Origin: Dysosmobacter segnis
GTDB taxonomy: Bacteria > Bacillota > Clostridia > Oscillospirales > Oscillospiraceae
Direction: 5' to 3'
NCBI RefSeq assembly: GCF_014297285.1
Contig: NZ_JACOQI010000003.1
Span: 1-64,000, forward strand
DNA length: 64,000 nt
The notes under the pieces were generated by a model. The model saw only the letters and a program-made list of their open reading frames with translations, had not been told where the DNA came from and made no database searches. Numbering within the stretch: position 1 is the first letter of the stretch; the number at the start of each line of letters is the position of its first letter. This document shows, piece by piece, positions 42,936 through 52,100 of this stretch. Both the position numbers and the translations under genes were made by a program.

Positions 42936-43240
42936 AGGGGATCCTCCTCGTCGCCGTTGTCCGCGGGAAGCTCCTCTTCCACCGGATCATCGTTCCAAGT
43001 GGAGGGATCGTCCTTGTGGGCAGCGCCGAACTGATACGCCTTCCATTCCCGGCGCAGCAGCCAGAAGCCCACGCCGATGAACACCGCCGCAGCGGGAATG
43101 ACCACCAGGATTGGAGAACTGCCGGCTCCGTCCCTGTACAGGCTGTACAGCAGCTTGCCGCCTAAATAGATCAGATAACCGCCGGCCAAGGCCCAGACAA
43201 AATTGACCTGACCGGTCTGCTCTTGCTTTTGTTTCTTCAT
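42932..43240 (-). CDS. Small membrane protein with acidic tail
   Basis: A 102-aa protein with a basic N-terminus (MKKQKQEQ), two membrane spans (VWALAGGYLIYLGGKLLYSL and ILVVIPAAAVFIGVGFWLL), and an acidic cytosolic tail ending NGDEEDPL. The start at 43240 has AGAGG upstream; ATG 43312 would run into the divergent promoter. It is unidentified. It overlaps the 153-aa gene (ATGA) and is divergent from the pseudouridine synthase. Confidence 0.72.
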   Translation of the reverse strand: MKKQKQEQTGQVNFVWALAGGYLIYLGGKLLYSLYRDGAGSSPILVVIPAAAVFIGVGFWLLRREWKAYQFGAAHKDDPSTWNDDPVEEELPADNGDEEDPL

Positions 43241-43270
43241 AGCTTCGCCTCTTTGATTTTCGTTCCGCGC

Positions 43271-43299
43271 TTTACAACACGAGAAAAAGCGGGTATGAT
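43271..43299 (+). promoter_or_regulatory. Promoter of RluA-family gene
   Basis: TTTACA (43271-43276), 17 bp, TATGAT (43294-43299), about 27 bp before the start. Confidence 0.7.
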
Positions 43300-43332
43300 G
43301 AGAGCAGTCCACAACGAAAACGGAGGATGCTC

Positions 43333-44301
43333 ATGCGGGAATTTACCATTGGAAAAAATGACGCCGGACAGCGGCTGGACCGCTTTGTAGCCAAGAACCT
43401 GCCCCTGCTCCCCCCTGCCCTGCTGCAAAAGTACATCCGCCTGAAGCGGATCAAGGTCAACGGCAAGGGGTCTAAGCGGGATGTCCGTCTGGAGACCGGC
43501 GATATTCTTCAATTATACATCAATGATGAGTTCTTTGACAAGCCCAATGAGGAAAATCTCTTTCTCACGGTGTTCAAGCCACAGTTGAATATTGTCTACG
43601 AGGATGAAAATCTGCTGCTGGTGGACAAGCGCCCCGGTATGTCCGTCCACGCTGACGAAACAGAAAAGGTCAACACCCTCATCAATCACATTCAGGCATA
43701 TCTTTACCAGAAACGGGAATGGAATCCCAAGTGGGAAAATGCCTTTGCCCCGGCGCTGTGCAACCGGATCGACCGGAACACCGGCGGCATCGTTATCGCC
43801 GCAAAGAACGCGGAGACCCTGCGGATCATCAACGAGAAGATCCGTGCTCACGAGCTGGAAAAGTCCTACCTGTGCATCACCGTGGGACGGCCCAAGCAGC
43901 CGGAGGGAAAAATCGAGGGCTTTCTGCTGAAAAACGAGGCCAAAAAGGAGGTCCGGTTCTTCCACAAGCCGGTGCCCGGCGGCAAGACCGCCGTCACCCT
44001 TTACCGGACTCTCGAAAGCCGGGGCGGGCTGTCTCTGGTGGAATGCCGTCTGCTGACGGGCCGTACCCACCAGATCCGCGTTTCCATGGCGGAGATTGGC
44101 TGCCCCCTGCTGGGGGACGGCAAGTACGGCAAGGGCGATGTGAACCGCCGCTATCATGAGACCCGGCAGGCGTTGTACTCCTACAAGCTGCGGTTTGATT
44201 TTCCCACCGACGCCGGTCTTTTGAACTACCTGAAGGGGCAGGAATTTACAGTGGAAAACGTCCCCTTCCGGGAGAAATATTTCCCAGAAATACCTTCTTA
44301 A
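43333..44301 (+). CDS. RluA/RluD-family pseudouridine synthase
   Basis: A 322-aa enzyme that isomerises uridine to pseudouridine in rRNA or tRNA. It has an N-terminal S4 domain (DAGQRLDRFVAKNLPLLP, then IRLKRIKVNGK), and the catalytic motif NRIDRNTGGIVIAA with its aspartate near residue 150. The late motif GRTHQIRVSMAEIGCPLLGD is also typical. ATG 43333 has GGAGG 6 bp upstream; ATG 43327 is too close. It ends at a terminator. The target site cannot be told. Confidence 0.93.
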   Translation: MREFTIGKNDAGQRLDRFVAKNLPLLPPALLQKYIRLKRIKVNGKGSKRDVRLETGDILQLYINDEFFDKPNEENLFLTVFKPQLNIVYEDENLLLVDKRPGMSVHADETEKVNTLINHIQAYLYQKREWNPKWENAFAPALCNRIDRNTGGIVIAAKNAETLRIINEKIRAHELEKSYLCITVGRPKQPEGKIEGFLLKNEAKKEVRFFHKPVPGGKTAVTLYRTLESRGGLSLVECRLLTGRTHQIRVSMAEIGCPLLGDGKYGKGDVNRRYHETRQALYSYKLRFDFPTDAGLLNYLKGQEFTVENVPFREKYFPEIPS

Positions 44302-44313
44302 TATCTTTTTTGA

Positions 44314-44340
44314 AAAACGCCCGACAAAATTGGGCGTTTT
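44314..44340 (+). terminator. Intrinsic terminator after pseudouridine synthase
   Basis: A 9-bp stem AAAACGCCC / GGGCGTTTT (44314-44322 with 44332-44340) with T-run. Confidence 0.82.
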
Positions 44341-44342
44341 CC

Positions 44343-44371
44343 TTGACATTTCAAGGGTTTTCCGCTATGAT
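44343..44371 (+). promoter_or_regulatory. Promoter of potABCD operon
   Basis: TTGACA (44343-44348), 17 bp, TATGAT (44366-44371). The leader is about 110 nt and contains a GC-rich hairpin (about 44438-44470) just before the potA ribosome site, which might regulate translation. Confidence 0.78.
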
Positions 44372-44490
44372 TCTGAATTGCCGAATTTCAAAGAAACAGG
44401 GTCCCCCCTTAACAGAGAGAAGAGGCGGCATTTTTCAGGCCCCCACCGGAAAACGGGTGGGAAACGGCCTTATGAAATGGGGGAGGATAC

Positions 44491-45633
44491 ATGTCCAAAG
44501 AGTTGATTCGCCTGCGGGATCTCTGCATGGCATTCGACGACGAGCCGGTTCTCGATCACATTAACCTTTATATCAATGACAAAGAGTTCCTCACACTTCT
44601 CGGACCCAGCGGGTGCGGCAAAACCACCACGCTGCGTATTATCGGAGGTTTCGCGACGCCTACGTCGGGAGATGTCCTGTTCGATGGTGTGAGGATTAAT
44701 GACGTCCCGCCCTATCAGCGGCAGATCAACACCGTTTTCCAGAAGTACGCCCTGTTCCCTCACCTGAACGTGTATGAGAACATCGCCTTCGGTCTGCGGA
44801 TGCAGAAGCTGCCGGAGGCTGAGATCAAGGAGCGGGTCATGGAGATGCTGGAGACCGTCAGCCTCAAGGGCTTTGAGCACCGGCGTCCGGAGGCCCTTTC
44901 CGGCGGTCAGCAGCAGCGGGTAGCCATTGCCCGTGCGCTGGTGAACCGTCCCAAGGTACTGTTGCTGGACGAGCCTCTGGCGGCGCTGGACCTGAAGCTG
45001 CGGAAGGATATGCAGATCGAGCTAAAGCGGATTCAGCAGCAGGTGGGCATTACCTTTATATATGTGACCCACGATCAGGAGGAAGCTCTCACCATGTCCG
45101 ACACCATCGTGGTCATGGATAAGGGCTCCATTCAGCAGATCGGAACGCCAGAGGATATTTATAATGAGCCGAAGAACGCCTTCGTAGCGGACTTCATCGG
45201 CGAGTCCAACATCATCGACGGCATTATGCCCGAGGATAACGTGGTGCAGATGTACGGTCGGCGCTTCCCCTGTCTGGACGGTGGCTTCGCTCCCAACGAG
45301 GCGGTGGACGTGGTCATCCGGCCGGAGGACATCGACATCGTCCCCGTGGAGCAGGGCCAGCTTACCGGCACCGTCACCTCCGTGACCTTCAAGGGAATGC
45401 AGTATGACATCATCGTGGATTTCCGGGGCTTCAAGTGGCTGATCCAGACCACGGACCACTGCCCTGAGGGCGCCCGCATCGGCATCAAGATCGATCCAGA
45501 CGGCATCCACGTCATGAAAAAGAGCGCCTACTCCGGTATGTTCGGCGATTATTCCTCCTTCTCTGAGGAATACGATGAGCTGGACGACGCCACCCTTTCG
45601 TCGGATGAGGAGGAGAGCGGGGATGAAGAATAA
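44491..45633 (+). CDS. potA: Spermidine/putrescine ABC transporter ATPase
   Basis: A 380-aa ATPase of the polyamine importer. Walker A is GPSGCGKTT, the signature [15 protein letters not shown], Walker [13 protein letters not shown], and the C-terminal TOBE domain begins near residue 285. The end is acidic ([11 protein letters not shown]). It starts after GGGAGGA and overlaps potB by 11 bp. Confidence 0.96.
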   Translation: MSKELIRLRDLCMAFDDEPVLDHINLYINDKEFLTLLGPSGCGKTTTLRIIGGFATPTSGDVLFDGVRINDVPPYQRQINTVFQKYALFPHLNVYENIAFGLRMQKLPEAEIKERVMEMLETVSLKGFEHRRPEALSGGQQQRVAIARALVNRPKVLLLDEPLAALDLKLRKDMQIELKRIQQQVGITFIYVTHDQEEALTMSDTIVVMDKGSIQQIGTPEDIYNEPKNAFVADFIGESNIIDGIMPEDNVVQMYGRRFPCLDGGFAPNEAVDVVIRPEDIDIVPVEQGQLTGTVTSVTFKGMQYDIIVDFRGFKWLIQTTDHCPEGARIGIKIDPDGIHVMKKSAYSGMFGDYSSFSEEYDELDDATLSSDEEESGDEE

Positions 45634-46480
45634 CCGTCTTTCCCGCTTCGCCATCCCCTATGTGATCTGGATGGCGCTGTTCGTGGTGGCCCCTATCATC
45701 ATGGTGGTCATTTACGCGTTTTCCGCCTCTGTCGGCGGCTTTACGCTGGATAACTTCGCCAAAATGGGCACCTACACCGTGGTGTTCACCCGCTCCTTCA
45801 AGCTGGCCCTCATCGCCACCGCCATCTGCGTGCTCATCGGCTACCCCGTGTCCTACAAAATGAGCAAGGAGGGCCCCCGGTTCCAGCGGCTGGCCATGGT
45901 GCTCATTATGCTGCCCATGTGGATGAACTTCCTGCTGCGGACCTATTCCTGGATGGCGATTCTGGAAAACAACGGTCTTTTGAATCAGCTGTTCCGGAAG
46001 ATCGGGCTGATCGCCCTTTACAACAACATCTTCGGAACGGACATCAGCTTTTTCCGGATGATCAATACCCAAGGGGCCGTGGTGCTGGGCATGGTGTATA
46101 ACTACCTGCCCTTCATGATCCTGCCTATCTATTCCGTGATCGTCAAGCTGGACCACAGTCTCATCGAGGCGGCCCGGGATCTGGGTGCCAACTCCGTTCA
46201 GGTGTTCCGGCGGGTGATCCTGCCCCTGTCCCTCCCCGGTGTGCTCTCCGGCATCACCATGGTATTCGTCCCCTCCGTGTCCACCTTTGCCATCAGCAAA
46301 ATGCTGGGCGGCGGTACGGAAATGCTGCTGGGCGACCTCATCGAACAGCAGTATATGGGCGGCGCGTACAATCCCTATCTGGGCGCGGCCATCTCCCTTG
46401 TGATGATGGTGATCGTGGTCATCTGCATGGTGGTCATGAACCGCTTCGGCGAGGGCGAAGAACAGGCGGTGATGATGTGA
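45623..46480 (+). CDS. potB: Spermidine/putrescine ABC transporter permease PotB
   Basis: A 285-aa permease with six spans and the binding-protein-dependent transport motif [20 protein letters not shown] near residue 185. The start [14 protein letters not shown] at 45623 sits after a GGAGGAGAG site within the potA end. It overlaps potC by 4 bp. Confidence 0.95.
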   Translation: MKNNRLSRFAIPYVIWMALFVVAPIIMVVIYAFSASVGGFTLDNFAKMGTYTVVFTRSFKLALIATAICVLIGYPVSYKMSKEGPRFQRLAMVLIMLPMWMNFLLRTYSWMAILENNGLLNQLFRKIGLIALYNNIFGTDISFFRMINTQGAVVLGMVYNYLPFMILPIYSVIVKLDHSLIEAARDLGANSVQVFRRVILPLSLPGVLSGITMVFVPSVSTFAISKMLGGGTEMLLGDLIEQQYMGGAYNPYLGAAISLVMMVIVVICMVVMNRFGEGEEQAVMM

Positions 46481-47343
46481 AGAAGAACAATTCGTTTCTG
46501 GACCGCCTGTTTATGGCGCTGGTGTTCGTGTTCCTCTATGCGCCCATCGTGCTGCTGATCGTCTTTTCCTTTAACTCCGGCAACAGCAACATGGTCTGGA
46601 AGGGCTTCTCCCTCCATTGGTACACGAAGCTCTTCCGCAACCGGATCATCATGCAGAGTGTGTACACCACCCTGCTGGTGTCCCTGCTGGCCACCATCAT
46701 CGCCACTGTGGCCGGGACCTTCGCCGCCATCGGCTTTTACGCCATGCGCCGCCGGGTCCGGAATCCGCTGATGACCGTCAACAACATCCCCATGATGAAC
46801 GCGGATATCGTCACCGGTGTTTCCATGTGCCTGCTGTTCGTAGCGTTTTTCAGCGGTTGGGGCAGCTTCGCCTCCTGGTTCAACACGTTGGGGCTGTTCC
46901 GGCTCCCCACCCACCTGACCATGGGCTTCGGGACGCTGCTCATCGCCCATATCACGTTCAACATTCCCTATGTGATCCTCTCCGTCGGCCCCAAGCTGCG
47001 GCAGATGGACCGCAATCTGGTGGACGCGGCTATGGATCTGGGCTGCACCTGGATGCAGGCCTTCTGGAAGGTCATCATCCCGGAGATCAAGCCCGGCATT
47101 GTCTCCGGCGCGCTGACGGCCTTCACCATGAGCATTGACGATTTCGTTATCAGCTACTTCACCGCCGGGTCCTCTTCCTCTACTCTGGCCATGACCATCT
47201 ACGGCATGACCAAGAAGAAGGTGACCCCGGAGATCAACGCCATCTCCACCCTGCTGTTTGTGACAGTGCTGGTCCTGCTGGCGGTCATCAACGTCCGGGA
47301 GGCCCGACAGGAGCGCAAGCTGGCCGCGGAGCAGCGGCGATAA
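46477..47343 (+). CDS. potC: Spermidine/putrescine ABC transporter permease PotC
   Basis: A 288-aa partner permease. It has the PotC-like start FLDRLFMALVFVFLYAPIVL and the EAA-type loop DAAMDLGCTWMQAFWKVIIP, followed by SIDDFVISYFTAG, a PotC hallmark. The start is GTG 46477, overlapping the potB stop (GTGA). Confidence 0.95.
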   Translation: MKKNNSFLDRLFMALVFVFLYAPIVLLIVFSFNSGNSNMVWKGFSLHWYTKLFRNRIIMQSVYTTLLVSLLATIIATVAGTFAAIGFYAMRRRVRNPLMTVNNIPMMNADIVTGVSMCLLFVAFFSGWGSFASWFNTLGLFRLPTHLTMGFGTLLIAHITFNIPYVILSVGPKLRQMDRNLVDAAMDLGCTWMQAFWKVIIPEIKPGIVSGALTAFTMSIDDFVISYFTAGSSSSTLAMTIYGMTKKKVTPEINAISTLLFVTVLVLLAVINVREARQERKLAAEQRR

Positions 47344-47405
47344 GAACGGTTTCACGGCGTAAGCCTGAAATAGAAAAATCAAAAAAACACTGGAGGAATG
47401 ATCAA

Positions 47406-48542
47406 TTGAAAAAAGCATTAGCCTTGACTTGTGCCATGACCATGGCGGCAAGCCTGTTTCTCACCGGATGCGGCGGCAGCGACTATACAACCATGAGCGG
47501 CAACGGCTCCGACAACAATTCCGGCAGCAGTAACGGCAGCGGCAAACGTGTTGTGAATGTTTGCAGCTGGGGTGAATACATTGACGAGGACTTGATCTAC
47601 AAATTCGAGGACGAGACCGGCATCAAGGTCAACTACCAGACCGCCGAGAGCAATGAAGCCCTGTACTCCCTGCTGAAAACCGGCGCTGGTGACTATGACG
47701 TCATCGTCCCTTCTGACTATATGATCGCCCGTCTCATCGACGAGGGTATGCTGGCAGAGCTGAACTACGACAACATCCCCAACTATGAGAAGATCGGCGA
47801 GCAGTACAAGAGCCTGAGCTTCGATCCCGAGAACAAGTACACCGTTCCCTACACCTGGGGCACCCTGGGCATCATCTACAATTCCACCATGGTGGACGGC
47901 GACATCGACAGCTGGGACGCCATGTTCGACGAGAAGTACGCCGGCAACGTCCTGATGATCCGCAACTCCCGGGACGCTCTGGCCGCCGCCCTGCTGGATC
48001 TGGGCTATGACATCAACACCACCGACGAGGCTCAGATCCGGGAAGCCTACGAGCTGCTGGCAGACGCCAAGAGCAAGGGTGTGTACCAGTCCTTCGTGAT
48101 GGACGAGGTCTTCGGCAAGATGGAGGGCAGCAACGCCGCCATTGCCATGTACTACGCCGGTGACTACCTGACCATGCTGGACAACAACCCCGATCTGAAG
48201 TTCGTGGTACCCAAGGAGGGCAGCAACTGGTTCGTGGACGCCATGTGCGTTCTGAAAACCGCTCAGCACAAGGAGGAGGCCGAGGCGTGGATCAACTTCA
48301 TCGCCTCCACGGAATCCAATCTGGCCAACATGGACTACATTGGCTACGCTTCCCCCAATCTGGAGGCACTGGAGGGTTATCCCGCTTACTACGAGGAGAC
48401 CTACGGCGAGCCTCTGGACGAGGAGCGCTATGAGATCATGGCCGCTCCCGACGAGGTGCTGGCCCGCTGCGAGCTGTATACCAACCTTCCCGCCGACACG
48501 CTGACGCTGTACAACGATCTCTGGACGGAGCTGGGTATTTAA
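47406..48542 (+). CDS. potD: Spermidine/putrescine-binding lipoprotein PotD
   Basis: A 378-aa periplasmic-type binding lipoprotein: signal peptide with lipobox LTGC, a Ser/Asn/Gly linker, then the PotD fold (VNVCSWGEYIDEDLIYKFED, GDYDVIVPSDYMIARLI, IPYTWGT-like VPYTWGTLGIIYN). The start is TTG 47406, after GGAGG. It completes the potABCD set. Confidence 0.95.
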   Translation: MKKALALTCAMTMAASLFLTGCGGSDYTTMSGNGSDNNSGSSNGSGKRVVNVCSWGEYIDEDLIYKFEDETGIKVNYQTAESNEALYSLLKTGAGDYDVIVPSDYMIARLIDEGMLAELNYDNIPNYEKIGEQYKSLSFDPENKYTVPYTWGTLGIIYNSTMVDGDIDSWDAMFDEKYAGNVLMIRNSRDALAAALLDLGYDINTTDEAQIREAYELLADAKSKGVYQSFVMDEVFGKMEGSNAAIAMYYAGDYLTMLDNNPDLKFVVPKEGSNWFVDAMCVLKTAQHKEEAEAWINFIASTESNLANMDYIGYASPNLEALEGYPAYYEETYGEPLDEERYEIMAAPDEVLARCELYTNLPADTLTLYNDLWTELGI

Positions 48543-48553
48543 CAGAAACCACA

Positions 48554-48571
48554 GTCCCGCCGACGCGGGAC
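48554..48571 (+). other. Intergenic hairpin between potD and thioesterase gene
   Basis: GTCCCGC-CGAC-GCGGGAC without a T-run, followed by the ribosome site of the next gene. It may protect the upstream message or modulate read-through. Confidence 0.4.
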
Positions 48572-48586
48572 GGAAAGGAACTGAGT

Positions 48587-48982
48587 ATGATTGAAATTGG
48601 CGCAAAATTGACTGTTGAAAAAACGGTCACCCCGGAGCTCACCGCACAGATGGCCGGTTCCGGTATGCTGCCGGTGTTCGGCACCCCCTTTATGACGGCT
48701 ATGATGGAAAATGCCGCAGCCAGCGTCCTTCAGCAGTATCTGGAGGAAGGCAAGGGCAGCGTGGGCACCCATCTGAATGTCTCCCATGACGCCCCTACCC
48801 CCGTGGGTATGAAGGTCTGGGCGGAGGCTGAGATCACCGCCGTTTCCGAAAACGGCAAGATGATCGACTTCGCCGTAAAGGCGTGGGACGAGAAGGGCCC
48901 CATCGGCGCAGGCACCCACACCCGGGCGATCATCACCAATGACCGCTTCCTCAGCAAGTGCAACAGCAAGCTGGATCAGTAA
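48587..48982 (+). CDS. FlK-like hotdog thioesterase
   Basis: A 131-aa hotdog-fold protein similar to fluoroacetyl-CoA thioesterase FlK. The FlK catalytic triad Thr42, Glu50, His76 has exact-spacing counterparts here: Thr33 (FGTPFM), Glu41 (MMENAA) and His67 (NVSHDAPTP). In gut and soil Clostridia such proteins are likely to hydrolyse an acyl-CoA of unknown identity; fluoroacetate resistance is not implied. It lies 44 bp after potD with a good ribosome site (GGAAAGGA) and probably shares its transcript. A terminator follows. Confidence 0.88.
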   Translation: MIEIGAKLTVEKTVTPELTAQMAGSGMLPVFGTPFMTAMMENAAASVLQQYLEEGKGSVGTHLNVSHDAPTPVGMKVWAEAEITAVSENGKMIDFAVKAWDEKGPIGAGTHTRAIITNDRFLSKCNSKLDQ

Positions 48983-48996
48983 ATCTTTTGAAAGCA

Positions 48997-49033
48997 AAAC
49001 AGCCCCCGTATTCGTTGGATACGGGGGCTGTTT
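48997..49033 (+). terminator. Intrinsic terminator of potABCD-thioesterase unit
   Basis: A perfect 15-bp stem (48997-49011 with 49019-49033), 7-nt loop, T-run at the end. Confidence 0.88.
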
Positions 49034-49110
49034 CTGCAAGCTGTATTTACTTTACGCGGGTTGAAATCAGGTCGTTTATCTTCCTCGAGTTTCCCGTCTG
49101 CCTGGGCTTT

Positions 49111-49153
49111 TAAAAAACACGGCTCCATGCGGTATTAGCCGCGTGGGGCCGTG
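49111..49153 (-). terminator. Intrinsic terminator of polC operon
   Basis: A 15-bp stem with two G-T type mismatches (49118-49132 with 49139-49153), followed on the minus strand by TTTTTTA. It ends the pyrH-to-polC operon. Confidence 0.82.
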
Positions 49154-49174
49154 CTTGTTTTGCACGGAAAAGCT

Positions 49175-52100
49175 TTAAAACAGGGTGATCTGGCTGGTGT
49201 CCGCCATGCCCGCGAAAGCGCCCAGCGCCTTCAACTGCTCGATATGGGTCTTGGACAGCTTATTGCAGCACATGGCAAACTCCTCAACGGAGATGAACTC
49301 CTTCCCCTTTCGCTTTTCCACCGTGTCCAAAGCCGCCGCCTCGCCTAAGCCGTGGACCGTCACAAAGGGCGGCAGAAGGCCCTTTTCTGTGACGATAAAC
49401 TTGGTGGCGTCCGACTTGTAGATGTTGATGGTGTCGAAATGGAAGCCCCGGAGATAGAACTCATAGCACACCTCCAGCGTGGTCAGCAGGTTCTGCTCCA
49501 CGGCGGTGGCGTCCTTGTTGTTTTCGATCTCCTTGATCTTCCGCTTCACCGCGTCCATGCCGGCACAGCAGTATTCCGCGTCAAATGCCTTGGCCCGGAC
49601 GGAAAAAAAGGTCGCATAGAACGCCAGTGGCTCATGGACCTTGAACCAGGCGATGCGGAAGGCCATCATGACGTAGGCCACGGCGTGGGCCTTGGGGAAC
49701 AGATAGCCGATCTTGGCCAGAGACTCAATGTACCAGTCCGGTACATCGTGCTCCATCATGGCCTCCTCCCAGCCCTCGTCGAAGCCGCCCTTCTTCACCT
49801 TGCCCTTTCGCACCTTCTCCATGATCTTGAAGCTCATTTTGGGGTCAAGGCCCTTGGAGATCAGGTACAGCATAATATCGTCACGGCAGCCCACAGTTTC
49901 CAGAACGCTGGCGGTGCCGCTGAGGATCAGCTCCCGGGCGTTGCCCATCCACACGTCCGTACCGTGGGAGAAGCCGGAGAGCCGTACCAGCGTATTGAAA
50001 TCCTTGGGCTGGGTGTCAATGAGCATCTGGCGGGTGAACCGGGTGTTGAACTCCGGGATGGCCACAGCGCCGGTTGGCCCCAGAATAGGGTCATTCTCAT
50101 AGCCCAGCACCTTGCTGGAAATGAAAATGGACATGGTCTCCGGATCGTCCAGCGGGATCTCATGGGGGTCCACGCCGGTGAGATCCTGCATCATACGCAC
50201 CATGGTGGGGTCATCGTGTCCCAGCATATCCAGCTTCAGGATGTTGGCCTCCATGGAGTGATATTCAAAATGGGTGGTGATGGTATCGGAATCATCGGCG
50301 TCCGCCGGGTGCTGCACCGGGCAGAAATCCTCCATATCCTTGTCGTCCGGGACCACCACCAGGCCGCCGGGGTGCTGGCCGGTGGTGCGGCGGACGCCAA
50401 CGCAGCCCAGGGTCAGCCGGTTTTCCTCCGCCCGGCAGGCCACGATGCCGTTTTCCTCCAGGTACTTCTTCACGAAGCCGTAGGCGGTTTTCTCCGCCAG
50501 GGTACCGATGGTACCCGCCCGGAACACCTGGGTCTCACCGAACATCTCAATGGCGTGGCGGTGGGCCCGGGCCTGGTATTCGCCGGAGAAGTTCAAGTCG
50601 ATGTCCGGCACCTTGCCGCCGCCGAAGCCCAGGAAGGTCTCAAAGGGAATGTCAAATCCGTCCTTCACGTATTTGGTGCCGCAGACGGGACAAACCTTAT
50701 CCGGCATATCCGCGCCGCAGCCGTAGCTGCCGTCCAGAATGAATTCGCTGTTTTTGCACTTAGGACAGCGGTAGTGGGGCGGCAGGGAGTTGACCTCCGT
50801 AATGCCGGACATATAAGCCACCAGTGACGAGCCGACGGAACCTCGTGAGCCAACCAGATAGCCGCACTCGTTGCTGCGCTGCACCAGCTTCTGGGCGGAC
50901 ATGTACACCACGTCGTACTTGCCTAAGATACCGCCCAGCTCTACGTTCAGACGGTCCACGATCAGCTGGGGCGGGTCCTCGCCATAGAGCCGATGGACCT
51001 TTTCCCAGACCAGACGGTTCAGGTCCTCTTCGGAATTTTCCAGCCGGGGCGGGAATAGCTCCGCCGGCAGCAGCTCGAAGGTCTCGATCTGATCCGCCAC
51101 CAGACGGGTGTTGGTGACCACCACCTCGTAGGCCTTTTCCTCCCCCAGATACTGAAATTCCTCCAGCATTTCCTGAGTGGTCTTGAAGTAGATCGGCAAA
51201 GGCTCGTTGGCGTCCGGGAACTTCTTGGATGCCAGCAGGATATGCCGGTACACTTCGTCCTCCGGCTCCCGGAAATGGACGTCGCCGGTGGCGCAGACGG
51301 GTTTCCCCAGCTCCTCGCCGAGGCGGACGATGATACGGTTGAATTCCCGCAGGTCTTCCTCGCTCCGTGCCTCGCCGTTGCGGAGCATGAAGGCGTTGTT
51401 GCACAGGGGCTGAATTTCCAGATAATCGTAAAAGGACGCGATGCGCTTCAGTTCGTCCCAATCCTTGTGATCCACCACAGCCTTGAACAGCTCGCCGGCT
51501 TCGCAGGCGGAGCCGATGATCAGGCCCTCCCGATGGGCGATCAGCTCACTTTTGGGAATGGTAGGCACCCGCTTGAAATATTTCAGGTTGGAAGCGGAGA
51601 TCAGCTGATAGAGATTTTTCAGGCCCACCTTGTTCCGGGCCAGAATAATGATGTGCTTGGGAAAACGATTGGACTTGCTGCCCAGAGGCCGCAGCTTTTC
51701 CATCTCCTTATTGACGGCCTGGAGGGTGTGGATCCCCCGCTCATGGAGCATTTTCCAGAACGGGATCAGCATGTAGCCCACCGTGGCGGCATCGTCGCTG
51801 GCCCGGTGGTGATTGAAGGCGGGCAGGTCCAGATGGTCCGCCACAATGTCTAACTTGTACTTGCCGAGACCCGGCAGCAGGTTCTGGGCTAAGATCAGGG
51901 AGTCCACATAGGTGGGGTCAAATTCCAGCCCCACCTTCTTGCACCCCGCCCGGATAAAGCCGATGTCAAACTCCGCGTTATGGGCCGCCAGCGGCCGCCC
52001 GTTCACAAATTTCAGAAAATCCGTCAGGGCGTCCTTCAGCTGGGGGGCGTCCTTCAGCATTTCGTCGGTGATGCCGGTGAGGCCGATGATCTCCGGTGTC

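Noticed and set aside
49121..49140. 16S rRNA-like fragment
   Set aside because: ATGCGGTATTAGC resembles a 16S segment, but it forms the loop side of a clear minus-strand terminator for polC.
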